A program made the translations under genes and the position numbers. From Gallalistipes aquisgranensis (GTDB lineage: Bacteria; Bacteroidota; Bacteroidia; Bacteroidales; Rikenellaceae): a DNA stretch of 64,000 nt. Positions 9,091-18,936 of the stretch are shown piece by piece (position 1 is the stretch's first letter; each line of letters opens with the position of its first letter). The notes beneath the pieces are model-generated. The model did not search any database. It saw nothing but the letters and a program-made list of their open reading frames with translations, and was not told where the DNA came from. The DNA is taken from the NCBI RefSeq assembly GCF_014982715.1, contig NZ_JADCJY010000001.1, forward strand, positions 1,054,001-1,118,000. The letters run 5' to 3'.

Positions 9091-10095
9091 ATGATCCGGA
9101 AAATCGAATGGAACGGCTTTGCCGCCGTCAAAATGGAAACGGCCGTTTATGAAGCACTGTTGCTTCCCGAAATGGGAGCCAATCTGGTGCGGTTGTATAA
9201 CAAGGTCAAAAACGTCGATTTCGTACGCACGCCCAAGCCGGAAGAGGTCGAACATTTCAAGGCCCATCCCCAGGTCTACGGTCTGCCCCTGCTGCTGCCG
9301 CCCAATCGGATCGAGGACGGCACCTACACTTATAACGGGCATACCTACCACTATCCCATCACAATCCCCGACCAGCACAACCACCATCACGGCTATATCA
9401 AGAGCCAGCCTTTCACAGTGACCCGGTGCGAAGAACATGACGGAAAGATCTTCGTGGAAGCGGTATTTTTCTCGAATCTTTTCAATGACGGGGTTTTCTT
9501 CTGTTTCCCGCATAATTTCGAATGCCGCATGGCTTTCCGGCTCACGGACGAAGGGCTGGAGCACACGGTCACTTTCGTCAATCTCGACGATATGGAAATG
9601 CCGTTGGGCATGGGATACCATACTCCCATCAATGTGCCGTTCATCCCGGGCGGGAACAAAGACGATTACCGGCTGAGGATGTCGGTCGGCAAAAAATGGA
9701 TTCTGTCCGAACGCCTGCTGCCGACGGGAGAGCTGGTTCCCCTGGAAGAGGACGAGGATGTGTGGCGTTTGCGTACGCCCGAAGGCATGAAACCTGTGGG
9801 CAAAACCCTCGAAGTCCACATGACGGCCGAGCCGATCGAAGTCGACGGGAAACCTTACCACGGGGCCGTCATGACCGACACGAAAAGCGGTCTGCGCCTC
9901 TTCTATGAAGTGGACGACCAGATCAAGCACTGGACATTCTGGAATAACCGGGGCGGTGTGGACTGGGCCTGCCCCGAACCGATGAGTTGGGCGATCAACG
10001 CCCCTAACCTGAAACTGCCGAAAGAGGTAACGGGTTTCACGGCCGTTCCGCCGAAAGGATCATGGTCTACTACCTGCAAAATGTATGTCAAATAA
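9091..10095 (+). CDS. Aldose 1-epimerase (galactose mutarotase-like)
   Basis: 334 aa, cytoplasmic. The galactose-mutarotase beta-sandwich is recognised from LLPPNRIEDGTYTYNG (the usual PNRI...G element), NHHHGYIKSQPF (contains the catalytic-type His-Gly) and the later FCFPHNFECRMAFRLTD segment. Such enzymes interconvert alpha and beta anomers of hexoses; the exact sugar is unknown and several members act on modified sugars. It sits 18 nt after trxA, but a functional link is not evident. A bidirectional terminator at 10119-10147 separates it from htpG. Confidence 0.82.
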   Translation: MIRKIEWNGFAAVKMETAVYEALLLPEMGANLVRLYNKVKNVDFVRTPKPEEVEHFKAHPQVYGLPLLLPPNRIEDGTYTYNGHTYHYPITIPDQHNHHHGYIKSQPFTVTRCEEHDGKIFVEAVFFSNLFNDGVFFCFPHNFECRMAFRLTDEGLEHTVTFVNLDDMEMPLGMGYHTPINVPFIPGGNKDDYRLRMSVGKKWILSERLLPTGELVPLEEDEDVWRLRTPEGMKPVGKTLEVHMTAEPIEVDGKPYHGAVMTDTKSGLRLFYEVDDQIKHWTFWNNRGGVDWACPEPMSWAINAPNLKLPKEVTGFTAVPPKGSWSTTCKMYVK

Positions 10096-10118
10096 CAACA
10101 CATACCGAGCAGAAACAG

Positions 10119-10147
10119 AAAAGGAGGCTACGTCGTAGCCTCCTTTT
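10119..10147. terminator. Bidirectional terminator between converging genes
   Basis: 12-bp perfect stem (10119-10130 with 10136-10147), 5-nt loop, A-run on the left and T-run on the right, serving both the epimerase and htpG. Confidence 0.92.
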
Positions 10148-10169
10148 CTATCGGATATCCCCCGCGTAA

Positions 10170-12239
10170 TTATTTGCCGATCAACTCTACGCTCCGGCGA
10201 ATGAAACTGGTCAGGTTCTCTCCTTTCAGCATGCCGTTCGAAAGCAGAGCCAGGTCTATCAACTGTTTTACCAGATTGTTCCGGGAACCGATCTCTTTCA
10301 GCCTGTCGTTGCGCTCTCCGCGCAGTGCATCCACCTTCTGATCGGCCTCCTGCAACGACTTCTTCTCCTCTTCGCTCATGTCGCTCTCTTTCTTTTCCTT
10401 GACAGATTCGCTGATACGCGCCTGCTCTTTCTGAGCGGCATCAATCTTCTTTGTGATGGACTTGAGTTTGTCTCCGTACTCTTTTTCCACCTCACCTAAA
10501 ATGTCGATTACCAACGGATGGTTGCCGTTGACCGCAATCGTAAAATTGTCCGGCATCTGTCCGTAGAACTGGCTCATACCGTCGCCTCCCATCGCAGCCA
10601 TATCCTTCATCCGGCGCATGTACTCGTTCTGGGTGATAACCACAGGCGGTTCCCCGGCCTCCATGGCTTCGAACGTGATCGTATAATGCACCTTGTCGTC
10701 GGAAGGCAACTGAGATTCGAATACAGGACGCAGCAGCTCCTGCTGGTCCGTGCTCAAAGTCATTGTCAAATTGCTCTCTTTCTGAATCAACTTTTCAATG
10801 ACATCGGCATCTACCCGCGTAAAACGGGTACCCTCGTTCTTGTGCTCGAACCAATTGATGAAATGTCCGTCCAACTGACCGTCCATGACCAAAACATCGT
10901 ATCCCTTGCTCCGTGCCGCCTCCACGAAACTGTGTTTGCCTACCTTGTCATTGGTATAGAGATAGACGACCGTACCGTTTTTGTCGGTCTGGTTCTCCTT
11001 CACCAGTTCGTTGTATTCTTTCAACGTGAAATACTTTCCTTCCGTGTTTTTCAGCAGGATAAAGTCGGCGGCCTTTTCCGCGAATTTCTCGTCGGTCACC
11101 ACCCCGTATTGGATAAAGATCTTCAGGTCGTCCCATTTGCTCTCGAACTCGGTCCGTTGGGTGTTGAAAATTTCCTGCAGACGATCCGCCACTTTCCGGG
11201 TGATGTAGCTCGAAATCTTTTTCACATTGCTGTCGCTCTGAAGATAGCTTCTCGATACGTTCAGCGGAATGTCTGGAGAGTCGATCACACCATGCAGCAA
11301 TGTCAGAAACTCGGGGACGATTCCTTCCACGGAATCGGTCACATACACCTGATTGCTGTACAACTGTATCTTATTTTTCTGAATTTCGAAGTTGTTCCTG
11401 ATTTTCGGAAAATAAAGAATACCGGTCAGGTTGAACGGATAGTCGATATTCAGATGAATGTAGAATAGAGGGTCCTCCGCCGTAGGATAGAGTTCATGGT
11501 AAAACTGCACATACTGTTCGGGAGTAATGTCACCCGGCTTGCGCACCCAGAGAGGATCGGTGTCGTTGATGATATCGTCCTTCTCCGTCTCCACATACTT
11601 GCCGTCTTTCCACTCCTTCACCTTGCCGAAAGCGATCGGGACGGGCAAGAACCGGCAATATTTGCGCAGCATGGTACGGATACGTCCGTCGTCTGCGAAT
11701 TCGGCATTCTCTTCCGACAGATAGAGAACGATGTCGGTTCCCCTGCCCCGTTGCTTGTCCTCTTCCTCCAGTGTCTGAAGCGAATATTCGGGAGTACCCT
11801 CGCAACTCCAAAGGACCGTTTCGGAACCATCCTTATAGGAACGTGTACGCACTTCCACCTTGTCGGCCACCATGAACGCCGAATAGAAACCGAGGCCGAA
11901 ATGTCCGATAATGCTTTGGTCCTTGTATTTGGCCATGAACTCCTCGGCACCGGAAAACGCGATCTGATTGATGTACTTCTCCACCTCTTCGGCTGTCATG
12001 CCGATACCCCGGTCGGAAATAGTCAGGGTCTTTTTCTCCTTGTCGAGCGAAACATGGATCGTGAGGTCGCCCAAATCCCCTTTGAAATCCCCCATCGAAA
12101 AGAGGGTTTTCAATTTCTGGGTCGCATCCACCGCATTGGAGACCAGTTCCCGCAGGAAAATTTCATGGTCCGAGTAAAGGAATTTTTTGATGATCGGGAA
12201 GATGTTCTCCGTTGTTACGCCGATTTTACCGTTTTGCAT
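10170..12239 (-). CDS. htpG: Molecular chaperone HtpG (Hsp90)
   Basis: 689 aa ATP-dependent chaperone of the cytoplasm. The GHKL ATPase domain shows IFLRELVSNAVDATQK, DRGIGMT and GHFGLGFYSAFMVAD; the middle domain and a C-terminal dimerisation domain follow. Residues 560-640 include a charged, probably coiled segment with many K/E. The start at 12239 (MQNGKIGVTTENIF) is the usual Bacteroidota N-terminus; an ATG 9 nt upstream (12248) is also possible. A TGTCA direct repeat lies about 75 nt upstream and may mediate stress control. Confidence 0.95.
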   Translation of the reverse strand: MQNGKIGVTTENIFPIIKKFLYSDHEIFLRELVSNAVDATQKLKTLFSMGDFKGDLGDLTIHVSLDKEKKTLTISDRGIGMTAEEVEKYINQIAFSGAEEFMAKYKDQSIIGHFGLGFYSAFMVADKVEVRTRSYKDGSETVLWSCEGTPEYSLQTLEEEDKQRGRGTDIVLYLSEENAEFADDGRIRTMLRKYCRFLPVPIAFGKVKEWKDGKYVETEKDDIINDTDPLWVRKPGDITPEQYVQFYHELYPTAEDPLFYIHLNIDYPFNLTGILYFPKIRNNFEIQKNKIQLYSNQVYVTDSVEGIVPEFLTLLHGVIDSPDIPLNVSRSYLQSDSNVKKISSYITRKVADRLQEIFNTQRTEFESKWDDLKIFIQYGVVTDEKFAEKAADFILLKNTEGKYFTLKEYNELVKENQTDKNGTVVYLYTNDKVGKHSFVEAARSKGYDVLVMDGQLDGHFINWFEHKNEGTRFTRVDADVIEKLIQKESNLTMTLSTDQQELLRPVFESQLPSDDKVHYTITFEAMEAGEPPVVITQNEYMRRMKDMAAMGGDGMSQFYGQMPDNFTIAVNGNHPLVIDILGEVEKEYGDKLKSITKKIDAAQKEQARISESVKEKKESDMSEEEKKSLQEADQKVDALRGERNDRLKEIGSRNNLVKQLIDLALLSNGMLKGENLTSFIRRSVELIGK

Positions 12240-12313
12240 CTCTTTCATTTTATATCGTTTTGATTTTATTCCGACACTTCCAGTCATCAATTAATGTGCC
12301 ACCGCACGAAATC

Positions 12314-12326
12314 TGACATTTTGACA
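12314..12326 (-). promoter_or_regulatory. TGTCA-AAA-TGTCA direct repeat upstream of htpG
   Basis: Two copies of TGTCA (read on the minus strand) 3 nt apart, about 75 nt upstream of the htpG start. Position and form suggest an operator or activator site for heat-shock control; the function is inference. Confidence 0.4.
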
Positions 12327-12383
12327 CGGACACCGACAAAATCTTCTTTTTCTCCGGTCCGACTGCCGGTGACATGACACAAA

Positions 12384-12418
12384 GAAAGCGGCCCACCCTT
12401 ATCAGGCAAGCCGCTTTC
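12384..12418 (-). terminator. Terminator after the thioesterase gene
   Basis: GAAAGCGGC (12384-12392) pairs with GCCGCTTTC (12410-12418); on the minus strand the stem is followed by a T-rich stretch. Confidence 0.75.
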
Positions 12419-12435
12419 CATTGAACATCGTCCCG

Positions 12436-12840
12436 TCAGATATGACTGGCGAGCAAATCGATGAACCATCTCGGTGCCCTGCAGGCATGCCGGGTCACGC
12501 TGTTCATGAACGCAAGCACTACCCGTCCCGTATTGAGCAACTCCCCGTTCTGGTTATACACCTCATGGTCGAACACCATTCTGACCGTCGGAAGCTGGGA
12601 GAGCGTGATCCGCACGGTCAGCAGGTCGTCGTAATGAGCCGGACGGAGATATTTCATGGACACTTCCATGACGGGCAGCATCACACCCTCGTCCTCCAGC
12701 TCCTTGTAAGACGTTCCGAATTCACGCAACATTTCCGTACGCGCCACTTCGTAGTAATTCACGTAGTTGGAATGGTGAACGAATCCCATCGCATCGGTCT
12801 CCTTATACCGTACCCGAATCTGAATATCACGTGTTATCAT
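12436..12840 (-). CDS. Acyl-CoA thioesterase, hotdog fold (YbgC/4HBT family)
   Basis: 134 aa cytoplasmic enzyme hydrolysing acyl-CoA or acyl-ACP thioesters. The 4-hydroxybenzoyl-CoA thioesterase signature YKETDAMGFVHHSNYVNY carries the catalytic Asp16; the central helix YYEVARTEMLREFG and the beta-strand series ending VVLAFMNSVT follow. In Bacteroidota such genes often sit alone; here it lies downstream of guaB on the same strand but behind guaB's terminator, so it probably has its own promoter. Substrate length cannot be read from the sequence. Confidence 0.86.
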   Translation of the reverse strand: MITRDIQIRVRYKETDAMGFVHHSNYVNYYEVARTEMLREFGTSYKELEDEGVMLPVMEVSMKYLRPAHYDDLLTVRITLSQLPTVRMVFDHEVYNQNGELLNTGRVVLAFMNSVTRHACRAPRWFIDLLASHI

Positions 12841-12857
12841 CGTCTCATTTTTTGTCG

Positions 12858-12885
12858 AAAAAAACGGAGCGCAAAAAGCGCTCCG
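12858..12885 (-). terminator. Terminator after guaB
   Basis: 8-bp stem CGGAGCGC/GCGCTCCG (12865-12872 with 12878-12885), 5-nt loop, followed on the minus strand by seven T. Confidence 0.9.
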
Positions 12886-12893
12886 AAACCGTT

Positions 12894-14679
<1,786 letters not shown>

Positions 14680-15435
14680 CTATTCGAAACAGATCAGCAT
14701 CTCACCGCTTTCCGGCCTTTCCCGAAAGGACAGCCGACCGTCTGCGGCGACCGTCAACATTTCGTTCCGGCCGCCGACCGTCACAGGGTACTCTCCGGGA
14801 GGAGGAAGCAGTTTATCGGGATCATCCGGCACCATCTCCCCTCGCTCATCCGTCTGCACGATCAAGGTGTAGGCGTGCCCGAGCAGTCGGTTCGCCTTTT
14901 CCATTTTTCCCGCCCGTATCAAACGACGTATGACGGTCGAACTGACTTTGTCCCGGTCCACTTCCTGACGGGGAATTTCATAGATCGAAAAATCTTTCTC
15001 CCGTTGCAGGCGGCGAAGGAATTCGAAGTTTCCCTCCTGATTATGTCCGAAATGATGGTTATACCCCACGACCAATGTCCGGGCCCCGATCCGCCCCAGC
15101 AGGTAATCCGTTACAAAAATATCCGAGGGTATCCGGCTGAATTCTTTCGTGAATTCAGCCACGATCAGATTGCCGATTCCCGCCGCCTCAAGCAACAGAG
15201 CCTTTTCTTTCAGGGAACTGAGCAGCGCCACGCGCTCTCCCCGATTACCCAGCACAGCCCGCGGATGCGGGGAGAAAGTAACCACGATACTTTCCCCGTC
15301 CTGTTCCTGCGCCAAACGGACGATCCGCTCCAGCAACCGGCGGTGGCCGGTGTGCACTCCGTCATAGGAACCTACCGTCACTACGGGATTTCGCAGTGCA
15401 GGCAATTCGTCGAAGCCATACCAGATGCGTATCAC
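14680..15435 (-). CDS. ribF: RibF-type FAD synthetase with eroded riboflavin-kinase domain
   Basis: 251 aa. Residues 1-175 are a complete FAD synthetase (FMN adenylyltransferase) domain: GSYDGVHTGHRRLL with the nucleotidyltransferase HxGH (His28, His31), TFSPHPRAVLG, and VGYNHHFGHNQEG. After residue 178 only about 70 residues remain where bifunctional RibF has a riboflavin-kinase domain of about 125; the GxPTANL signature is missing and only a fragment resembling the KLLPPPGEYPV strand is left. FMN formation therefore seems unlikely, FAD formation likely. The start is GTG, overlapping the rex stop by 4 nt (GTGA), which implies translational coupling with rex. Confidence 0.8.
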   Translation of the reverse strand: MIRIWYGFDELPALRNPVVTVGSYDGVHTGHRRLLERIVRLAQEQDGESIVVTFSPHPRAVLGNRGERVALLSSLKEKALLLEAAGIGNLIVAEFTKEFSRIPSDIFVTDYLLGRIGARTLVVGYNHHFGHNQEGNFEFLRRLQREKDFSIYEIPRQEVDRDKVSSTVIRRLIRAGKMEKANRLLGHAYTLIVQTDERGEMVPDDPDKLLPPPGEYPVTVGGRNEMLTVAADGRLSFRERPESGEMLICFE

Positions 15436-16079
15436 TGATTGTTCTCTTCGTTTTCCTTCACGAAATAGGCGACCTTTTCCAACAAAGTGGTGATGTCGTA
15501 ATTTTCCACGACGATACCCCGGGGAAAATTGAGCGGTTTGGACGTGAAATTGAGCACCCCTTTAATCCCTGCATTGATGATCGGGACCACCAGCTCCGAA
15601 GCCACGTTCGTGGGAGACGACAGCACCACCATATTGATGTCGTGCTCCTGCACCCGCTGTTCGAATTCATCCATATGATAGCAGGGGATGTCGTCCACCG
15701 TATGGCCCACCTTCTCCGGATCGACATCGAAAGCGGCCACGATTTTCAGCTTCAAATTCTTGCCGTTGAAATATTTGGTCAGTGCCTGCCCCAGGTGCCC
15801 CATGCCGATGACGGCGATGTGCTGCATGTTCCTGCTGTCCAGAATCGACGAAATGAAGTCAATCAGCACCTCCACGTCGTATCCCTTCTTCGTGTCGCTC
15901 GAGAAACCGATCAGCATCAGGTCGCGTCTCACCTGCACGGCGGTGATGCCGTGAATACCCGCCAGCACGTGCGAAAAGATATGGGTAATACCCTGTTCGT
16001 GACTGGCCCGTAGCGTCCGGCGATATTCGCTCAGGCGTTCGATCGTTTTCTCGGGAATGTTACTCGGTGTATTGGCCAT
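15432..16079 (-). CDS. rex: Redox-sensing transcriptional repressor Rex
   Basis: 215 aa. N-terminal winged helix (about residues 9-75, recognition region ITAVQVRRDLMLIG) followed by a Rossmann domain with VIGMGHLGQAL (about 90-100) that binds NADH, and a domain-swapped C-terminal helix. Rex represses fermentation and respiration genes and releases DNA when NADH/NAD rises. Length and order are standard. It leads an operon with ribF (4-nt overlap), linking redox sensing to flavin cofactor supply. Own promoter box at 16103-16110, divergent from the HAD gene. Confidence 0.93.
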   Translation of the reverse strand: MANTPSNIPEKTIERLSEYRRTLRASHEQGITHIFSHVLAGIHGITAVQVRRDLMLIGFSSDTKKGYDVEVLIDFISSILDSRNMQHIAVIGMGHLGQALTKYFNGKNLKLKIVAAFDVDPEKVGHTVDDIPCYHMDEFEQRVQEHDINMVVLSSPTNVASELVVPIINAGIKGVLNFTSKPLNFPRGIVVENYDITTLLEKVAYFVKENEENNQ

Positions 16080-16102
16080 GTTCCGGTTCGTTTATTTTCA
16101 TG

Positions 16103-16110
16103 CAAAGATA
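16103..16110 (-). promoter_or_regulatory. -7 box TATCTTTG for rex-ribF
   Basis: Exact TAnnTTTG on the minus strand, 23 nt before the rex start. No obvious Rex operator palindrome was found in the 93-nt divergent interval. Confidence 0.7.
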
Positions 16111-16143
16111 ACAATTTATCCCCTCAAATCCGGACAAAACCGT

Positions 16144-16151
16144 TACCTTTG
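16144..16151 (+). promoter_or_regulatory. -7 box TACCTTTG for the HAD gene
   Basis: Exact TAnnTTTG, 21 nt before the ATG at 16173, with a purine-rich GAAGGAGAAG ribosome-binding site in between. Confidence 0.7.
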
Positions 16152-16172
16152 CCGAAAATTGAAGGAGAAGCT

Positions 16173-16826
16173 ATGAGACAAGGAGTAATTTTCGATATGG
16201 ACGGCGTTCTGGTGGACAACCGGGACATACACATCGAAGCATTCGTGGTTCTCTGTAAAAAATACGGAGTCACACTTTCGAAAGAGAAGTTGTTCGGCGT
16301 TTTCGGCATGGGCAACGATGAAATCCTGCCGATCATCCTGCCGGATAAACTGATCAAGGAAAAAGGTCTTCGTCCGTTGGCAGAAGAAAAAGAGGCCATC
16401 TACCGGGAGATATTCGAAAAGACGATCGTTCCGACGCCGGGTCTCGTACCTTTCCTCCATGCACTCCGAAAAGAGGGATTCCGTACGGCGGTAGGTTCCT
16501 CCGGCATGGAAGCCAATGTCCGTTTCGTGTTGGAAAAGTGCGGAATCGCCGACTGTTTCGACGCGGTGGTCAACGGAGACATGGTCACTCGCTGCAAACC
16601 CGATCCGGAGATATTCCTCACGGCCTCCCGCCTCATGCAGGTGCCGCCGACCGAATGTGTCGTCATCGAAGATTCTTTCGCGGGCATCCAGGCGGCACGC
16701 AATGCAGGTATGGGCGTCATCGCCATGGCCACCACCTTTTCCAAAGACAAACTAAAGGCTACGGACAACGATATGATCGTTTCCGATTTCACACCGCTGA
16801 CTCCTCGCATCATCCGCTCGCTCTGA
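16173..16826 (+). CDS. HAD-superfamily phosphatase, beta-phosphoglucomutase-like
   Basis: 217 aa cytoplasmic HAD subfamily IA hydrolase. Motif I FDMDGVLVDN supplies nucleophile and acid aspartates, motif II is the serine in GSSGME, motif III is the lysine in TRCKPDPEIFL, and motif IV is VIEDSFAGIQAA. The four-helix cap between motifs I and II fits the beta-phosphoglucomutase/phosphatase group. Substrate is probably a small phosphosugar but cannot be told apart. Start 16173 has a good ribosome-binding site; an earlier in-frame TTG overlaps the promoter. Confidence 0.86.
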   Translation: MRQGVIFDMDGVLVDNRDIHIEAFVVLCKKYGVTLSKEKLFGVFGMGNDEILPIILPDKLIKEKGLRPLAEEKEAIYREIFEKTIVPTPGLVPFLHALRKEGFRTAVGSSGMEANVRFVLEKCGIADCFDAVVNGDMVTRCKPDPEIFLTASRLMQVPPTECVVIEDSFAGIQAARNAGMGVIAMATTFSKDKLKATDNDMIVSDFTPLTPRIIRSL

Positions 16827-17001
16827 AAGGGGGGCATTCCGGAGGTCCGGCACCAGAGGGATACTCCGCGACACCGCCCAGACTTTCCGGCCGGGTCATT
16901 CACCACTTCGACCGAAACATTGTTGTCCCGGGAAGCCTTCAGGCGGAATAGGCCGGCAGGGACAAGGCCGCACATTCGATTCGCGTGCCCCCCCTGTGTT
17001 T
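16827..17001. other. GC-rich intergenic gap
   Basis: 175 nt between the HAD gene and the end of the LysM gene. A minus-strand frame passes through it but gives no recognisable domain; no hairpin terminator is obvious. Nothing supported. Confidence 0.3.
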
Positions 17002-18819
17002 TCAACGTACTTCGATCGTATAATCGGGCAGATAACGTACCAGAGCCCATTGGTCGTTCACCTGCACACCGTCCTGAGAATTGCGCCCAAAACGATAAGG
17101 CATCTGAAGAAGCGTCTGACCACTCCGGTTGATATTTTCCGAGAAATCGCCCGGAAGCGAAGCCGCTCCGACGAACAGTTTCGCGGCATCGTACCCGCGG
17201 TAGGCGTAGAGCGAAGGCAGTGTCCCGAACTCCTTCACGTACCGTTTGTCAAAAGCATTTACCACGCTATTACTCCGGTCAGCGTGGTACGAAGAGATGA
17301 AACTGAGACCCAGTTTGAAGAAAAGATTTTTATCGACATTCTGAAACCGGCCCCAGCGCGAACTGCCCACGACCCGTATTCGGGCATTCCTGATGCTCCG
17401 TGCCACCAAGTTGTTCTGTACGGACGATATGCGTGCCAAAATCTGGTCCACGGTATATTCGTTGCCCGACAATACGACGAACACATTGTCCCGGTCATCG
17501 CGGATCAGCCCCTCCAATGCCGAAACAGGCGTATTCCTGTTATAGGCGAAAGTCCTATATCCTCCCGGCAACAGGGGGATGATCTCGTTTTCGAACTCCT
17601 TGTCGTTGTCCGCCGTCGACACCACCACAACATTCTTATCCTCCGTCAGCAAGTCTTTCAGTTTATCGTATTTGCAGGCAGGATCGGGCGACATCTGATA
17701 CAGCAAGCCGCTCCTGGCCTTTTCCACCACAGCCAGCGGCGACACGACGGGAACCCCTCTTTTCCGGGCGAACGACAATACAGGAGGCAGACATTCCTCG
17801 TACACGGGGCCTATCACCAGATCGCTCTGGCGGAAATCGTCCCGCGACACGATCTCCTTCACTTCCTCCTCGGACTTTCCCGTATTGTACACCGACAGAT
17901 TTACCGACTGCCCCGCAACCTTGATGTCTTCCAGCCCCAACAACACTCCCTGGTAGAAATCCACGAAATTGCGTCCCGTACTTCCCTCGTTTTTCAACGG
18001 CAGCATCAGCGCCACGTTCAATGTCGCTCCGGGCAGGAAAGAGCGGACCGGCATCTCCGAAGCATAATCCTCTTCCGAAAATTCGATCGGCGGAGCCGTC
18101 ATCAGCGACGTATCCGCAACGGGCCGTGCGACAAGCCCTTCGGTTTTCCTTCCGCTTTTATTGGGAATCCGGATCAATGCCCCCGTTTTAAGACCGTCTT
18201 TCAGATCGTTGCTGCGAATGATCTCGGCCTGAGTGACGCCGAACAGCCGGCTGAGCGAGTAAACCGTTTCCCCCTTGGCCACCAGGTGATAGACATAATC
18301 GTCCGATACGCTGTTGATCGCATCCCGGTACTCTTCCCACCCGGCCTTGATTTCGGTATCCGAAGTCTCGCCCTGCTCCGCTTTACGGATATTGAGTTTC
18401 TGGCCGATCGAAAGCGCGGCAGGGTCCATTCCCGGATTGTCTTCCATCAAGACGTTCACGGAAATGCCGTACCGTTTTGAAATAGCATACGCAGTCTCCC
18501 CCTGATTCACCGTATGCGTGTCGAACAGGCGGGCCATTTTCCTCGGCTTCATCTTGGGCTTCACATCCGTTACCCGGATTTTAAGAACCTGGTCGGGTTG
18601 CAGCCCTTCCACCGCCTGCGGATTGGATTCGAGCAGCTCCTGTTCGCTCACTCCGTACAGACGCGCCAGCGAATAGACCGTTTCGCCCTTTCTTACCGTA
18701 TGGACATAATAACTCCGACCTTCGATCGTGACGATACTCGACGATTTGGTCTTTATCAGCTGCGCCCTTCCCGGCACACACATCAGAAGGACCAGCGCAA
18801 TCAAAAGGAATCTTTTCAT
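17002..18819 (-). CDS. Triple-LysM protein with periplasmic-binding-protein-like domain
   Basis: 605 aa, exported. A signal peptide (residues 1-19, ending GRA-Q) precedes three LysM modules at about 38-82, 101-145 and 176-219, each with a YxVxxGET(V/A)YxxxxxxGxS/T pattern, which bind peptidoglycan. After a linker, residues about 265-590 form a type I periplasmic-binding-protein fold (NVALMLPLKN ... DFYQGVLLGLED; later VIGPVYEECLPPVLSFARKRGVPVVSP). The order recalls LpoA-type activators of penicillin-binding proteins, but no ligand or partner can be read. No transporter genes adjoin it, so an ABC-uptake role is unlikely. Own promoter at 18842-18849. Confidence 0.82.
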   Translation of the reverse strand: MKRFLLIALVLLMCVPGRAQLIKTKSSSIVTIEGRSYYVHTVRKGETVYSLARLYGVSEQELLESNPQAVEGLQPDQVLKIRVTDVKPKMKPRKMARLFDTHTVNQGETAYAISKRYGISVNVLMEDNPGMDPAALSIGQKLNIRKAEQGETSDTEIKAGWEEYRDAINSVSDDYVYHLVAKGETVYSLSRLFGVTQAEIIRSNDLKDGLKTGALIRIPNKSGRKTEGLVARPVADTSLMTAPPIEFSEEDYASEMPVRSFLPGATLNVALMLPLKNEGSTGRNFVDFYQGVLLGLEDIKVAGQSVNLSVYNTGKSEEEVKEIVSRDDFRQSDLVIGPVYEECLPPVLSFARKRGVPVVSPLAVVEKARSGLLYQMSPDPACKYDKLKDLLTEDKNVVVVSTADNDKEFENEIIPLLPGGYRTFAYNRNTPVSALEGLIRDDRDNVFVVLSGNEYTVDQILARISSVQNNLVARSIRNARIRVVGSSRWGRFQNVDKNLFFKLGLSFISSYHADRSNSVVNAFDKRYVKEFGTLPSLYAYRGYDAAKLFVGAASLPGDFSENINRSGQTLLQMPYRFGRNSQDGVQVNDQWALVRYLPDYTIEVR

Positions 18820-18841
18820 GAACGATCTTTTAACTCATGGA

Positions 18842-18849
18842 CAAAGATA
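18842..18849 (-). promoter_or_regulatory. -7 box TATCTTTG for the LysM gene
   Basis: Exact TAnnTTTG on the minus strand, 22 nt before the start codon. Confidence 0.68.
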
Positions 18850-18850
18850 C

Positions 18851-18886
18851 AAAAAAAGGCATTTCCCCGAAGGAAAACACCTTTTT
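18851..18886 (-). terminator. Terminator after the DnaQ-like exonuclease gene
   Basis: Imperfect stem of AAAGG...TTTTCC with GGAAA...CCTTT around a TTCG-type loop, followed on the minus strand by seven T, directly upstream of the LysM promoter. Confidence 0.65.
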
Positions 18887-18936
18887 CCGTTCCTTTTTGA
18901 TCCGGATTTCCGATTTCGGAGCGACCGGCCGAATGT

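Noticed and set aside
16827-17001. Possible gene remnant between the HAD and LysM genes
   Set aside because: The only through-frame gives no family match and has no start or ribosome-binding site of its own.
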